This document shows, in pieces, positions 1 through 7,654 of a DNA stretch of 32,177 nt. Source of the DNA: CAYZFD01 sp964477735 (lineage in GTDB: Bacteria > Bacteroidota > Bacteroidia > Flavobacteriales > Flavobacteriaceae); the NCBI GenBank assembly GCA_964477735.1, contig CAYZFD010000017.1, positions 1-32,177 of the forward strand. Direction: 5' to 3'. Numbering within the stretch: position 1 is the stretch's first letter; the number at the start of each line of letters is the position of its first letter. Both the position numbers and the translations under genes were made by a program. The notes beneath the pieces are model-generated. The model saw only the letters and a program-made list of their open reading frames with translations. It made no database searches and was not told where the DNA came from.

Positions 1-33
1 AAAAAAACGCTCAAGCAAGCTTGGCGTTTTTTC
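1..33 (-). terminator. Hairpin terminator after tRNA-Arg (bidirectional form)
   Basis: The arms AACGC-CAAGC and GCTTG-GCGTT (6-16 and 19-28, with a single bulged T at 11) fold into a tight hairpin. It is flanked by A7 on one side and T6 on the other, so it can work as an intrinsic terminator in either direction. On the minus strand it sits about 20 bases past the tRNA-Arg 3' end. This is read from the sequence; termination activity is inferred. Confidence 0.7.
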
Positions 34-52
34 TTTTTGCGTGATTTATTCG

Positions 53-126
53 TGACCTCGGAAGGATTCGAACCCTCAACCCTCAGAGCCGAAATCTGAT
101 ATTCTATCCAGTTGAACTACGAGGCC
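53..126 (-). tRNA. tRNA-Arg (anticodon UCG)
   Basis: The minus strand folds into a full cloverleaf of 74 nt. The acceptor stem is GGCCTCG with CGAGGTC (one G-U pair). The D arm is GTTC/GAAT. The anticodon stem is TCAGA/TCTGA around loop TTTCGGC, giving anticodon TCG for codon CGA. The T arm is GAGGG-TTCGAAT-CCTTC, and the discriminator base is A. The 3' CCA is not encoded (CGA follows), so it must be added after transcription. The gene lies downstream of yqeY on the same strand, with its own promoter and a downstream hairpin, so it is probably an independent unit. Confidence 0.95.
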
Positions 127-151
127 AAATAAAGGTGATTAAAAATTAAGA

Positions 152-182
152 CAAATGTACGTTTAATGAGAAGATGCACCAA
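152..182 (-). promoter_or_regulatory. Promoter of tRNA-Arg (Bacteroidetes type)
   Basis: The minus strand carries TACATTTG (152-159), a perfect match to the Bacteroidetes -7 element TAnnTTTG. A TTG at 180-182 lies at roughly the -33 distance. The predicted start is about 20 bases before the tRNA. The motif is visible; its use is inferred. Confidence 0.6.
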
Positions 183-199
183 GTCATTATTGAAAGATA

Positions 200-652
200 T
201 TAGGAACCAAGTTGGGCTCTAACTATGTTGGAAATGGTTTTTCCATCAGCTTGTCCCGATAGTTCTTTTGAAACTAACCCCATCACACGACCCATATCTT
301 TCATCCCTGAAGCACCAGTTTCATTTATCACGCGCATTACAACTTCGACAATGGCTTCTTCACTGAGTTGTTGAGGCAAATATTGCGCAATTACTTCGGC
401 TTGTTCGAGTTCAGGCGTAGCCAAATCTTGTCGGTTTTGTGTTTCAAATATTGCAGCACTATCTTTTCGTTGCTTTACAAGTTTTTGAAGAAGTTTTAAC
501 TCCTGTTCATCTGTCAAAACCTCCGAGGCTCCAGTCTCAGTTTTTGCTAAAATTATGGCCGATTTAATGGCACGCAAAGCTTCGAGTGCAACGGTGTTTT
601 TCTGACGCATGGCGTCTTTGAGTGCTGGTAATATTTTTTCTTCTAATCGCAT
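200..652 (-). CDS. yqeY: GatB/YqeY domain protein
   Basis: A 150-aa protein of the YqeY family, full length for the group. The family shares an alpha-helical domain with the tail of the GatB subunit of Asp/Glu-tRNA amidotransferase, which is thought to bind tRNA. The N-terminus (MRLEEKILPALKDAMRQKN, then LEALRAIKSAI) and the C-terminal MKDMGRVMGLV region are typical. The free-standing protein has no established reaction, so its role is inferred. It is the last gene of the dcw operon: its ATG starts one base after the ftsZ stop codon, so the two are probably translationally coupled. Position after ftsZ is a common Flavobacteriia arrangement. It has no glutaminase or amidase motif and is not GatB itself. 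Confidence 0.88.
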   Translation of the reverse strand: MRLEEKILPALKDAMRQKNTVALEALRAIKSAIILAKTETGASEVLTDEQELKLLQKLVKQRKDSAAIFETQNRQDLATPELEQAEVIAQYLPQQLSEEAIVEVVMRVINETGASGMKDMGRVMGLVSKELSGQADGKTISNIVRAQLGS

Positions 653-653
653 A

Positions 654-2555
654 CTAATCTACATTGTCATGTAAAAATGAGTTGTTGGATCGCATTTGCA
701 TACCTTCATTCGAGTCTTCTTCTATGGTTGTTCTGGAAAGTTTTGACCCATCTGGGTTCTCGCCCAACTCCACTCCAGCTCGTTTAAAAGCCGGAACACG
801 CTCCAAATCTTCTATCCGTGTGTTCTTGTAAAATTTATGGTTAAATTCTTTAAGCGTTATCCGTCTTTCTGCAGTGCGCTTAGACAATTCAGAAATGGGG
901 CTATTGAGTGGGGTCGCCTCAGTTTCATCTTCTTTAACAACAGTTTTAGCTACTACTTTTGTTTCAGTATTGGATAGCATTTTTGGGGTTGACATGGGAC
1001 TTTCGTCATAATCGTCTAGGCTATATCTTTTAACCCCCGACCCATCAGTTTCATCAATCGGAATGATTTCTATTGAATCATGTACTTCAATGTTGTTCAA
1101 ATCAACATCTTCTTTTAACTGATAAACAATTTTTTCCTCATTTGCCGACGGCACTTCCGAAGTTGGAAAATCAAACAACAAATTGAATTGCTCACTAACT
1201 TCTTGTGTTTCAGGTTTGACCCACTCTGCATCAACAACATCAATATCTAAAGCTTCGGCAGTTAAATCATTGATTACAAATTCATGTTCAGTCTGAGGCA
1301 TTTCAGCGGCCGTTACTTCTTGAAAATCCACAACAATATCCCTGATTTCTTGGGTGGTTTTTATGAATTCATCTTGCTCTTGAGGAGCAAAAACCTGAGA
1401 CTCTTCATTTTGAGAAACTAAAGGATGGTTCTCTAATTCTTCCTCGGCATGATGATCGAATAAATCAAGGTTGATGGTGTTGCCGTCTAAAAGGTCTTGC
1501 GTAACTGTTTGCTCGTCCTCCAAGCTATGAATTATTTTTTGAGGATCGGCATGCACAATTTCTTGTTGTTGACTGGCATCAAAGCCCGTGGCAATAACGG
1601 TCACAGAGACAGCATTATCGAGTTCGCTATCTTCACCAACGCCCATGATGATGTTAGCACTGTTTCCTGCCTCATTTTGAATATGTTCATTAATGGCACC
1701 TATTTCATCGAGTGTGATTTCTTCAACTCCTGAAACAATGAGTAGCAGAACGTTTTTTGCACCGCTAATTTTGTTGTCATTGAGCAAAGGAGAATCTAAT
1801 GCTTTTGAAATGGCTTCAACAGCACGGTTGCTTCCCGAAGCGGTAGCTGAGCCCATAATGGCAGTGCCACTATTGGCTAAAACGGTACGCGCATCACGCA
1901 AATCGATGTTTTGGGTGTAATGATGGGTAATGACCTCAGCAATGCCTCTCGATGCAGTGGCCAATACTTCGTCAGCTTTAGAAAAACCTTGTTTAAAGCC
2001 CAAATTGCCATAAACTTCTCTCAGTTTGTTGTTGTTAATGACAATGAGGGAATCTACATGTTTGCGTAATTTTTCAACGCCTTTTTGAGCTTGATCTGTG
2101 CGCATTTTTCCTTCAAACTGGAAGGGAATGGTTACGATGCCAACCGTGAGTATGCCCATTTCTTGCGCCATTTTGGCAATCACTGGGGCAGCGCCAGTTC
2201 CTGTTCCTCCACCCATGCCCGCAGTAATAAAAACCATCTTGGTGTTCACTTCTAGCATACGTTGTAAGGCCTCCCCGCTCTCCATGGCCGATTGGGCCCC
2301 GATTTCGGGATTTGCACCTGCTCCCAAACCCTCTGTGAGATGAAGCCCTAACTGTATTTTGTTTGGAACTGGACTGTTCTGAAGGGCTTGTGCATCTGTG
2401 TTACAAACCACAAAATCCACCCCATTAATGCCCTGCTGATACATGTAGTTGAGGGCGTTACTACCACCTCCACCAACGCCAATGACTTTAATGACATTGC
2501 TTTGGTTTTTGGGTAAGTCAAACGAAAAGTTGTCGAAATCTGAACCTGTTTGCAT
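654..2555 (-). CDS. ftsZ: Cell division protein FtsZ
   Basis: The tubulin-like GTPase that polymerises into the Z ring at mid-cell and recruits the divisome. The 633-aa product has a glycine-rich nucleotide loop (GVGGGGSN, residues 26-33), the tubulin signature GGGTGTGAAP near residue 115, and the NNNK and DLRDA T7-loop region, ending the globular core near residue 325. About 230 residues of strongly acidic, low-complexity linker follow. The conserved Bacteroidetes tail then begins around residue 565 (RRITLKEFNHKFY) and ends NSFLHDNVD. The total is much longer than the roughly 380 aa of E. coli FtsZ because of the linker. The start is the ATG 11 bases after ftsA, and the stop is one base before yqeY. 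It is expressed from the dcw operon promoter; no internal promoter was recognised. Confidence 0.98.
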   Translation of the reverse strand: MQTGSDFDNFSFDLPKNQSNVIKVIGVGGGGSNALNYMYQQGINGVDFVVCNTDAQALQNSPVPNKIQLGLHLTEGLGAGANPEIGAQSAMESGEALQRMLEVNTKMVFITAGMGGGTGTGAAPVIAKMAQEMGILTVGIVTIPFQFEGKMRTDQAQKGVEKLRKHVDSLIVINNNKLREVYGNLGFKQGFSKADEVLATASRGIAEVITHHYTQNIDLRDARTVLANSGTAIMGSATASGSNRAVEAISKALDSPLLNDNKISGAKNVLLLIVSGVEEITLDEIGAINEHIQNEAGNSANIIMGVGEDSELDNAVSVTVIATGFDASQQQEIVHADPQKIIHSLEDEQTVTQDLLDGNTINLDLFDHHAEEELENHPLVSQNEESQVFAPQEQDEFIKTTQEIRDIVVDFQEVTAAEMPQTEHEFVINDLTAEALDIDVVDAEWVKPETQEVSEQFNLLFDFPTSEVPSANEEKIVYQLKEDVDLNNIEVHDSIEIIPIDETDGSGVKRYSLDDYDESPMSTPKMLSNTETKVVAKTVVKEDETEATPLNSPISELSKRTAERRITLKEFNHKFYKNTRIEDLERVPAFKRAGVELGENPDGSKLSRTTIEEDSNEGMQMRSNNSFLHDNVD

Positions 2556-2566
2556 GGTTATTTAGT

Positions 2567-3889
2567 TTATTCTGCGTTGTCTAAAAATTCTTTTAAGCGA
2601 TCGCTAAATCGATCAAAAATTGATTTGCGATCCACGGGTTGTTCTTCAGTTTTTGGAGATTCTTCTGGCTGTTGATTTTGTGGCTTTGGTGACTCTTCGG
2701 TACGCTTAGTTCCCTGTATATTCTTGCGAGCGGCATTCATCACCAAACCTACAGCAGTTGCATAGACAGGGCTCGTAATTTCTTGATCAGAATTACCTGC
2801 TAAATTTTCGTTGGGCAACCCAATTCGAGTGTCCATTCCTGTGATATATTCTACGAGTTGTTTGAGGTGCTTCAGTTGGCTTCCACCACCAGTAAGCACA
2901 ATTCCTGCGATGAGTTTTTTCTTTTGTTCCTCGTGTCCATAATTCTTGATCTCTACATAAACCTGTTCGATAATCTCCACTACTCTAGCATGGATAATTT
3001 TTGAAAGGTTTTTAAGGGTAATTTCTTTCGGTTCTCTTCCGCGTAAGCCTGGAATAGAAACAATTTCGTTTTCTTTGTTTTCTGCTGGCCAAGCCGAGCC
3101 AAATTTCACTTTGAGCAATTCGGCTTGTTTTTCAATAATCGAGCACCCTTCTTTTATATCTTCTGTGATGATGTTTCCACCAAAAGGAATGACTGCCGTG
3201 TGTCGAATAATGCCATCTTTAAATATGGCCAAATCGGTTGTTCCACCACCAATGTCGATTAGGGCTACTCCTGCTTCTTTTTCTTCTGTGTTTAGCACAG
3301 CATCAGCCGAAGCGAGTGGCTCAAGGGTGATCCCTCCGAATTCTAACCCTGCACTTTTAATGCATCTAACAATGTTTCTAATGGAAGAAACTTGACCTAC
3401 GACCACATGAAAATTGGCTTCTAGTCGGCCTCCATACATCCCAATAGGTTCTGTGATTTCCCCTTGGCCGTCAACCTTAAACTCTTGAGGCAAAACATGT
3501 ATAATTTCCTCACCAGGAAGCATCACCAACTTGTAAACCTGATTGATTAGTTTTTCGATATCTGACTGATTAATAACTTCTTCTGGGTTATTTCTTGTAA
3601 TGTAATCACTATGTTGAAGACTACGGATGTGTTGTCCTGCAATCCCCACCACAACTTCATTGATTTTTTCTGATGATATCGATTCTGCCTCAACCACTGC
3701 TTGCTGAATGGACTGGATGGTTTGGGTAATGTTGTTGACCACACCCCGATGAACACCTAAACTCTTAGATTTACCTAAACCTTTGATTTCAAGTTTTTTA
3801 TATTCATTTTCCAGACCCATCATCGCTACAATTTTTGTAGTTCCGATATCCAAGCCCACGGCCATATTTTTTGTTTCCATGTTCATCAT
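2567..3889 (-). CDS. ftsA: Cell division protein FtsA
   Basis: An actin-like ATPase that tethers FtsZ filaments to the inner membrane and links them to late division proteins. The 440-aa product shows the phosphate-1 loop GLDIGTTK near residues 13-20, the phosphate-2 motif LIDIGGGTTDLAIF near 212, and the adenosine motif VLTGGGSQL near 330. After a Pro/Glu-rich linker (TEESPKPQNQQPEESPKTEEQ) it ends in SIFDRFSDRLKEFLDNAE, an amphipathic helix suited to membrane binding. The start overlaps the ftsQ stop by 4 bases (ATGA), indicating translational coupling. A second Met two residues in (MMNMETKN) could also initiate. Confidence 0.97.
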   Translation of the reverse strand: MMNMETKNMAVGLDIGTTKIVAMMGLENEYKKLEIKGLGKSKSLGVHRGVVNNITQTIQSIQQAVVEAESISSEKINEVVVGIAGQHIRSLQHSDYITRNNPEEVINQSDIEKLINQVYKLVMLPGEEIIHVLPQEFKVDGQGEITEPIGMYGGRLEANFHVVVGQVSSIRNIVRCIKSAGLEFGGITLEPLASADAVLNTEEKEAGVALIDIGGGTTDLAIFKDGIIRHTAVIPFGGNIITEDIKEGCSIIEKQAELLKVKFGSAWPAENKENEIVSIPGLRGREPKEITLKNLSKIIHARVVEIIEQVYVEIKNYGHEEQKKKLIAGIVLTGGGSQLKHLKQLVEYITGMDTRIGLPNENLAGNSDQEITSPVYATAVGLVMNAARKNIQGTKRTEESPKPQNQQPEESPKTEEQPVDRKSIFDRFSDRLKEFLDNAE

Positions 3890-4593
3890 TTAACGCACAC
3901 TACTTGTTTGTCGAAAAGCAACCGAAGTTGTTTATAAACTTTCAACTGATCTGTTGAAAGCATTTTGGCGTAGAAAGCCTTATAATTATTCAATTTTTGT
4001 GGCATGTTTTGAATGCTTCCTAGCTCTATTTCATAATCTTGTTCACGAACTTTAAACCAGTAAGAATCTGCTCTTTTTTCTATAAATGTGATGTGTTGAT
4101 TTAGAAATTGATCTTGGGCAATATAGCTGGCCATTTTAGCCAAATCTACAGCAGCTTTCTGGTCAATGTCACCCCCCACCAATGGGACATTGGGTGTGTA
4201 GAAAGGAGACAAATCCATGCGTTGGCCATTTTCGTCAATGAAATATTGAGGCTCATTCATTACCCTCAAAACAGGCTTTCGAGGGGTAATAGATGCTGTA
4301 AGTACACCATTTACAGACAGATAGACCTCTGCTTGTTTAATCAACCCATTTTGGTTTAAGTACGCTTCCATTTCCTTCAAATTTAGCCCTCTTTTTGGAT
4401 GGTTTTCTTGAAGGCCAATTTTTTGTGTTAACAATTTATTAACCGAATCTTTAGAGATAAACCTGTCGATTCCTTCAGGAAAATCAACCTCAGTGCTTAA
4501 CAAAGGTCGAAGGTTATTTCTGTGGGTCATAAAGGAAGCAGTAACAACCAAAATCATCAACAAAACCATCATCTTTATTGCTTTTAATGGCAT
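3886..4593 (-). CDS. ftsQ: Cell division protein FtsQ
   Basis: A 235-aa bitopic membrane protein of the FtsQ/DivIB type. It has a short basic N-terminus, one transmembrane helix (about residues 6-22, KMMVLLMILVVTASFM) and a periplasmic domain. A POTRA-like segment follows the helix (SKDSVNKLLTQKIG...MEAYLNQNGLIKQAEVYLS), then a beta-rich FtsQ domain containing ITPRKPVLRV and FIDENGQRM. FtsQ links early and late divisome proteins and partners FtsL/FtsB-like proteins. Sequence conservation is low in this family, so the call rests on topology, these motifs and its position between murC and ftsA. It overlaps murC by 10 bases. Confidence 0.92.
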   Translation of the reverse strand: MPLKAIKMMVLLMILVVTASFMTHRNNLRPLLSTEVDFPEGIDRFISKDSVNKLLTQKIGLQENHPKRGLNLKEMEAYLNQNGLIKQAEVYLSVNGVLTASITPRKPVLRVMNEPQYFIDENGQRMDLSPFYTPNVPLVGGDIDQKAAVDLAKMASYIAQDQFLNQHITFIEKRADSYWFKVREQDYEIELGSIQNMPQKLNNYKAFYAKMLSTDQLKVYKQLRLLFDKQVVCVK

Positions 4594-5939
4594 ATTTTTT
4601 CTTTTAAAATTTTTTCGACAAAAGGAACATCATCAGCAATGTCGCCAGCACCCATCATCACAACGACAGCTGCGTCAATGTTGGCCACCAAATGGGGTAA
4701 ATCTTTTTTAGAGACCAAATGCTTTAATGGTGTAGTGATTTTGTTTAGCAAAACTTGACTATTAATTCCTGCTATGGGTTCTTCGCGTGCAGGATAGACA
4801 TCTAGCAGCGCTACTGCATCAAACTGAGAAAGACTCTGGGCAAAACCGTCCATAAAATCTTGTGTGCGGCTATATAGGTGCGGCTGAAAAACAGCCAGTT
4901 TTCTTTTTTCTGGATACCATTCTTGTAGCGCCTGAAAAACAGCGTCAATTTCAGTTGGGTGATGCGCATAATCATCAATTAAAATTTGGGTATCGTTTAG
5001 GCGATAGTTAAATCGTCTTTGAATTCCTTTGAAAGTGCCAATGGCCGCCACCAGTTTGTCTTGATCTTTCACTACCGTTGTGGCCAATGCAAAAGCTGCC
5101 ACAACATTATTAAGATTGTGGTGACCTGGCAATTGGCTCAAAACGTTTTTGTGGATTTTGTTCGGGGTGTGCAAATCAAAAAGATAAGCCCCTTCTTTAG
5201 CAATTCTGACATTTTGCGCTGAAAAATCAGCTACAGTATTGACTCCAAAAGTTTGCCCTTCAAAAAGTAAACCTACCTTAACAAATAGGGCTTCGGGAGC
5301 AACTTTATTGGCAAAAGCTTTAAAGGTTTGGTGAAAAGCCTCTGGAGTTTTATAAATATCCAAATGATCGGCATCTGTAGCAGTGATGCAGGTCGCACTT
5401 GGCGAAAGCTTCAAAAATGAACGATCGAATTCATCGGCTTCAACAACCATAACCTCTTGACCATCAAAAATAACATTGGAATTGTAATTTTCTGAGATCC
5501 CACCTAAAAAGGCCGTGATCTTACAGCCTGATGATTTCAATAAATGGGCTAAAATTGTAGAAGTTGTGGTTTTGCCATGCGTGCCAGCGACAGCCAAACA
5601 AGGCATCGTTTCACTAATTTGGCCCAAAACCTCTGCCCGTTTTTGAATATTAAAACCTTTATTTTTAAAATATTGCCATTGAGCGTTATGCCTTGGAATG
5701 GCAGGCGTGTAAATAATAGCTGTGGTTTTTGGGTCAGTAAACGCTTCAGGAATGTTGTCGATATTGTCCTCATAAACAATCGTTGCACCCAAACTTTCGA
5801 GGCGTGAGGTGAGCGCACTCGGTGTTCGATCATAGCCCGAAACATTTTTATTTTGCCCTAAAAAATACTGTGCCAAACCCGACATCCCAATGCCGCCAAT
5901 GCCTAAAAAATAGATGTTTGTGATCTTGCTTAAATTCAT
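4584..5939 (-). CDS. murC: UDP-N-acetylmuramate--L-alanine ligase
   Basis: The cytoplasmic Mur ligase that adds L-alanine to UDP-N-acetylmuramic acid using ATP, the first peptide step of peptidoglycan precursor synthesis. The 451-aa length is normal. The N-terminal Rossmann domain carries FLGIGGIGMSGLA (11-23). The Mur ATP-binding loop AGTHGKTTTS is near 118-127. ADEFDRSFL is the central-domain Mg/ATP region, and DDYAHHPTEI marks the C-terminal MurC-specific ligase segment. The start overlaps the murG stop by 4 bases (ATGA), and the stop overlaps the ftsQ start. No ddl gene is present in this cluster. Confidence 0.97.
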   Translation of the reverse strand: MNLSKITNIYFLGIGGIGMSGLAQYFLGQNKNVSGYDRTPSALTSRLESLGATIVYEDNIDNIPEAFTDPKTTAIIYTPAIPRHNAQWQYFKNKGFNIQKRAEVLGQISETMPCLAVAGTHGKTTTSTILAHLLKSSGCKITAFLGGISENYNSNVIFDGQEVMVVEADEFDRSFLKLSPSATCITATDADHLDIYKTPEAFHQTFKAFANKVAPEALFVKVGLLFEGQTFGVNTVADFSAQNVRIAKEGAYLFDLHTPNKIHKNVLSQLPGHHNLNNVVAAFALATTVVKDQDKLVAAIGTFKGIQRRFNYRLNDTQILIDDYAHHPTEIDAVFQALQEWYPEKRKLAVFQPHLYSRTQDFMDGFAQSLSQFDAVALLDVYPAREEPIAGINSQVLLNKITTPLKHLVSKKDLPHLVANIDAAVVVMMGAGDIADDVPFVEKILKEKICH

Positions 5940-6471
5940 TTGATGAGGCTTTCTATTTCGTTTACTATGGCTTGCGTGGCTTTAGGCCTAGCCAAGGATT
6001 TAATGTTTAGACTTAAACTGCTGATGGTTTTTTTGTCCTTAAAAAGCATTCGAACTTTAGATTCGAAATTCAATTCTAAATCCGATTCTATTAACATCAA
6101 AGCGGCTTGCTTATGAACTAGGGCTTCAGCATTTTTGGTTTGATGGTCTTCTGCAACATTTGGTGAAGGAATAAACAAAACAGGTTTTCCAACAACACAA
6201 AGCTCTGAAACGGCACCAGCACCCGATCTAGAGATGATCCCGTCAGCTAAACTGTAGGCAACATCCATTTCTTGAATAAAAGCACGCACACAAACACCTG
6301 TTTGTTCATGTTTTTTATATTCCTNNNNNNNNNNNNNNNNNNNNNNNNNNNNNNNNNNNNNNNNNNNNNNNNNNNNNNNNNNNNNNNNNNNNNNNNNNNN
6401 NNNNNNNNNNNNNNNNNNNNNNNNTGCCCTCCTGTTCCACCACCTGATATGAGAAATTTATAAGGTTTCAC
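5936..6471 (-). CDS. murG: MurG glycosyltransferase, split by an assembly gap
   Basis: MurG transfers GlcNAc from UDP-GlcNAc to lipid I, making lipid II on the inner face of the membrane. Only the two ends are present. The first 15 residues, MKPYKFLISGGGTGG, contain the GGGTGG loop of the family. About 128 C-terminal residues contain DGIISRSGAGAVSEL, VGKPVLFIPSP and EDHQTKNAEALV, matching the UDP-GlcNAc pocket. Between them are 100 Ns. MurG is normally about 360 aa, so roughly 220 residues (about 650 bp) are missing. The halves are in different frames only because the placeholder length is arbitrary; a gap of length 2 mod 3 restores the frame. The start overlaps the ftsW stop by 14 bases and the stop overlaps murC by 4. 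It is an intact gene by inference. Confidence 0.93.
6325..6424. other. Assembly gap (100 N) inside murG
   Basis: Exactly 100 unresolved bases, the conventional placeholder for a scaffold join of unknown size. It falls inside murG. Comparing the residues present with the usual MurG length suggests the real missing sequence is about 650 bp. Confidence 0.99.
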
Positions 6472-7654
6472 TTAATACTTCTAAAGGGTTATCGTTTTCT
6501 ATTGTTTCGTTTTCGACAAGATCGCGCTTAACACTCACGCTTGCGATAATGCCCAAGGCCAAAAACGTCATCCAAATGGAGGTACCACCATTGCTAATTA
6601 AAGGAAGTGGTTGCCCCGTTACGGGAAGCAATTCTACTGCTACAGACATGTTTATCAGCGCCTGAAAAATGATAGGCAAACCTACACCCATGGCGACAAG
6701 TTGCCCAAAAAAAGACGTCGCTTTGTAGGAAATAACTACAATCCTAAACAACATGAGTAGATAAACAAAAAGTAAACCAAGAGCACCTAACATCCCATAT
6801 TCCTCTGCAATGATCGCATAAATAAAGTCTGAGGTACTTTGAGGAAGAAGGTTTTTCATGGAGCTTTTTCCTGCCCCAACACCAAAGACACCACCACTAG
6901 CAATGGCCGATTTGGCTCTTTCAATTTGGTAATTTTCTGCTTTATTTTCATCAGATTTGCCAAAATTTTCAATTCGACTCATCCAAGTATCCACTCGATT
7001 TGGCATTGCTTCAGGAAAGGCTTTGGCCATCAACACAAACAAAATTAGCCCTAGCAACCCAGCCAGCATCATGCCTACTATGTATTTGAGGGGGTATGAC
7101 CCTAAAAAAACAAGCATCATGACCATCAAAAAAATCATGGCCGCTGTGGAAAGATTAGAAGGTAAGACCAACATAACAACCCCAAAAACAGGTAGCCAAA
7201 GCGGTAAAATTGAAGCTTTAAAGCTTAGTGGAGTATCTCGTTTTTTGGCCATAAAACCAGCCACATATATTAGCAAAACTACCATTGCCAAAGTCGAAGG
7301 TTGAAACGAAACCCCTACAATTGGAATTTGAATCCACCTACTTGCATTGGCGCCTTCGATTGTACTTCCCTGGAGAGCTGTGTAGAGCAATAACAATATG
7401 ACGATGGGGAGTCCCATAATGGAAAGTGCTCTAAAATATCGAAACGGAATAAGATGCACAGCATACATAATCAGCAGCCCCATGCCTACCATAACCACAT
7501 GGCGTAATAAATGCCCAACGACCGATCCGTTTCCCACCACATAAACAAGATTTGAACTTGCGCTATAGATAGGTAAAAAAGAAAAAATAGCAAGCAGCAT
7601 CACTAGCCCCCACAATGCCTTATCTCCTTTCAGGTTGTTGAACAAATGCTTCAT
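6458..7654 (-). CDS. ftsW: Lipid II polymerase / division protein FtsW
   Basis: A SEDS-family polytopic membrane protein that polymerises lipid II into septal glycan strands together with the class B PBP FtsI, also encoded here. The 398-aa product shows about ten hydrophobic segments. SEDS signatures include a large extracytoplasmic loop with NRVDTWMSRIENF, then YQIERAKSAIASGGVFGVGAGKS, DFIYAIIAEEYGMLGALGLL, and the C-terminal TGQPLPLISNGGTSIW. The RodA paralogue is possible on sequence alone, but position between murD and murG in the dcw cluster supports FtsW. The start codon overlaps the murD stop (TAATG), and the 3' end overlaps murG. Confidence 0.96.
   Translation of the reverse strand: MKHLFNNLKGDKALWGLVMLLAIFSFLPIYSASSNLVYVVGNGSVVGHLLRHVVMVGMGLLIMYAVHLIPFRYFRALSIMGLPIVILLLLYTALQGSTIEGANASRWIQIPIVGVSFQPSTLAMVVLLIYVAGFMAKKRDTPLSFKASILPLWLPVFGVVMLVLPSNLSTAAMIFLMVMMLVFLGSYPLKYIVGMMLAGLLGLILFVLMAKAFPEAMPNRVDTWMSRIENFGKSDENKAENYQIERAKSAIASGGVFGVGAGKSSMKNLLPQSTSDFIYAIIAEEYGMLGALGLLFVYLLMLFRIVVISYKATSFFGQLVAMGVGLPIIFQALINMSVAVELLPVTGQPLPLISNGGTSIWMTFLALGIIASVSVKRDLVENETIENDNPLEVLSETL

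Noticed and set aside
1497..2343. Several plus-strand open frames opposite ftsZ, and similar frames opposite other genes
   Set aside because: They lie antisense within well-supported genes, match no known family, and lack promoter elements.
6272..6463. Open frames reading through the N gap on either strand
   Set aside because: They exist only because Ns contain no stop codons.
5936..6471. A frameshifted or broken murG gene
   Set aside because: The frame change coincides exactly with a 100-N placeholder of arbitrary length; both flanks match intact MurG, and the operon overlaps are normal.
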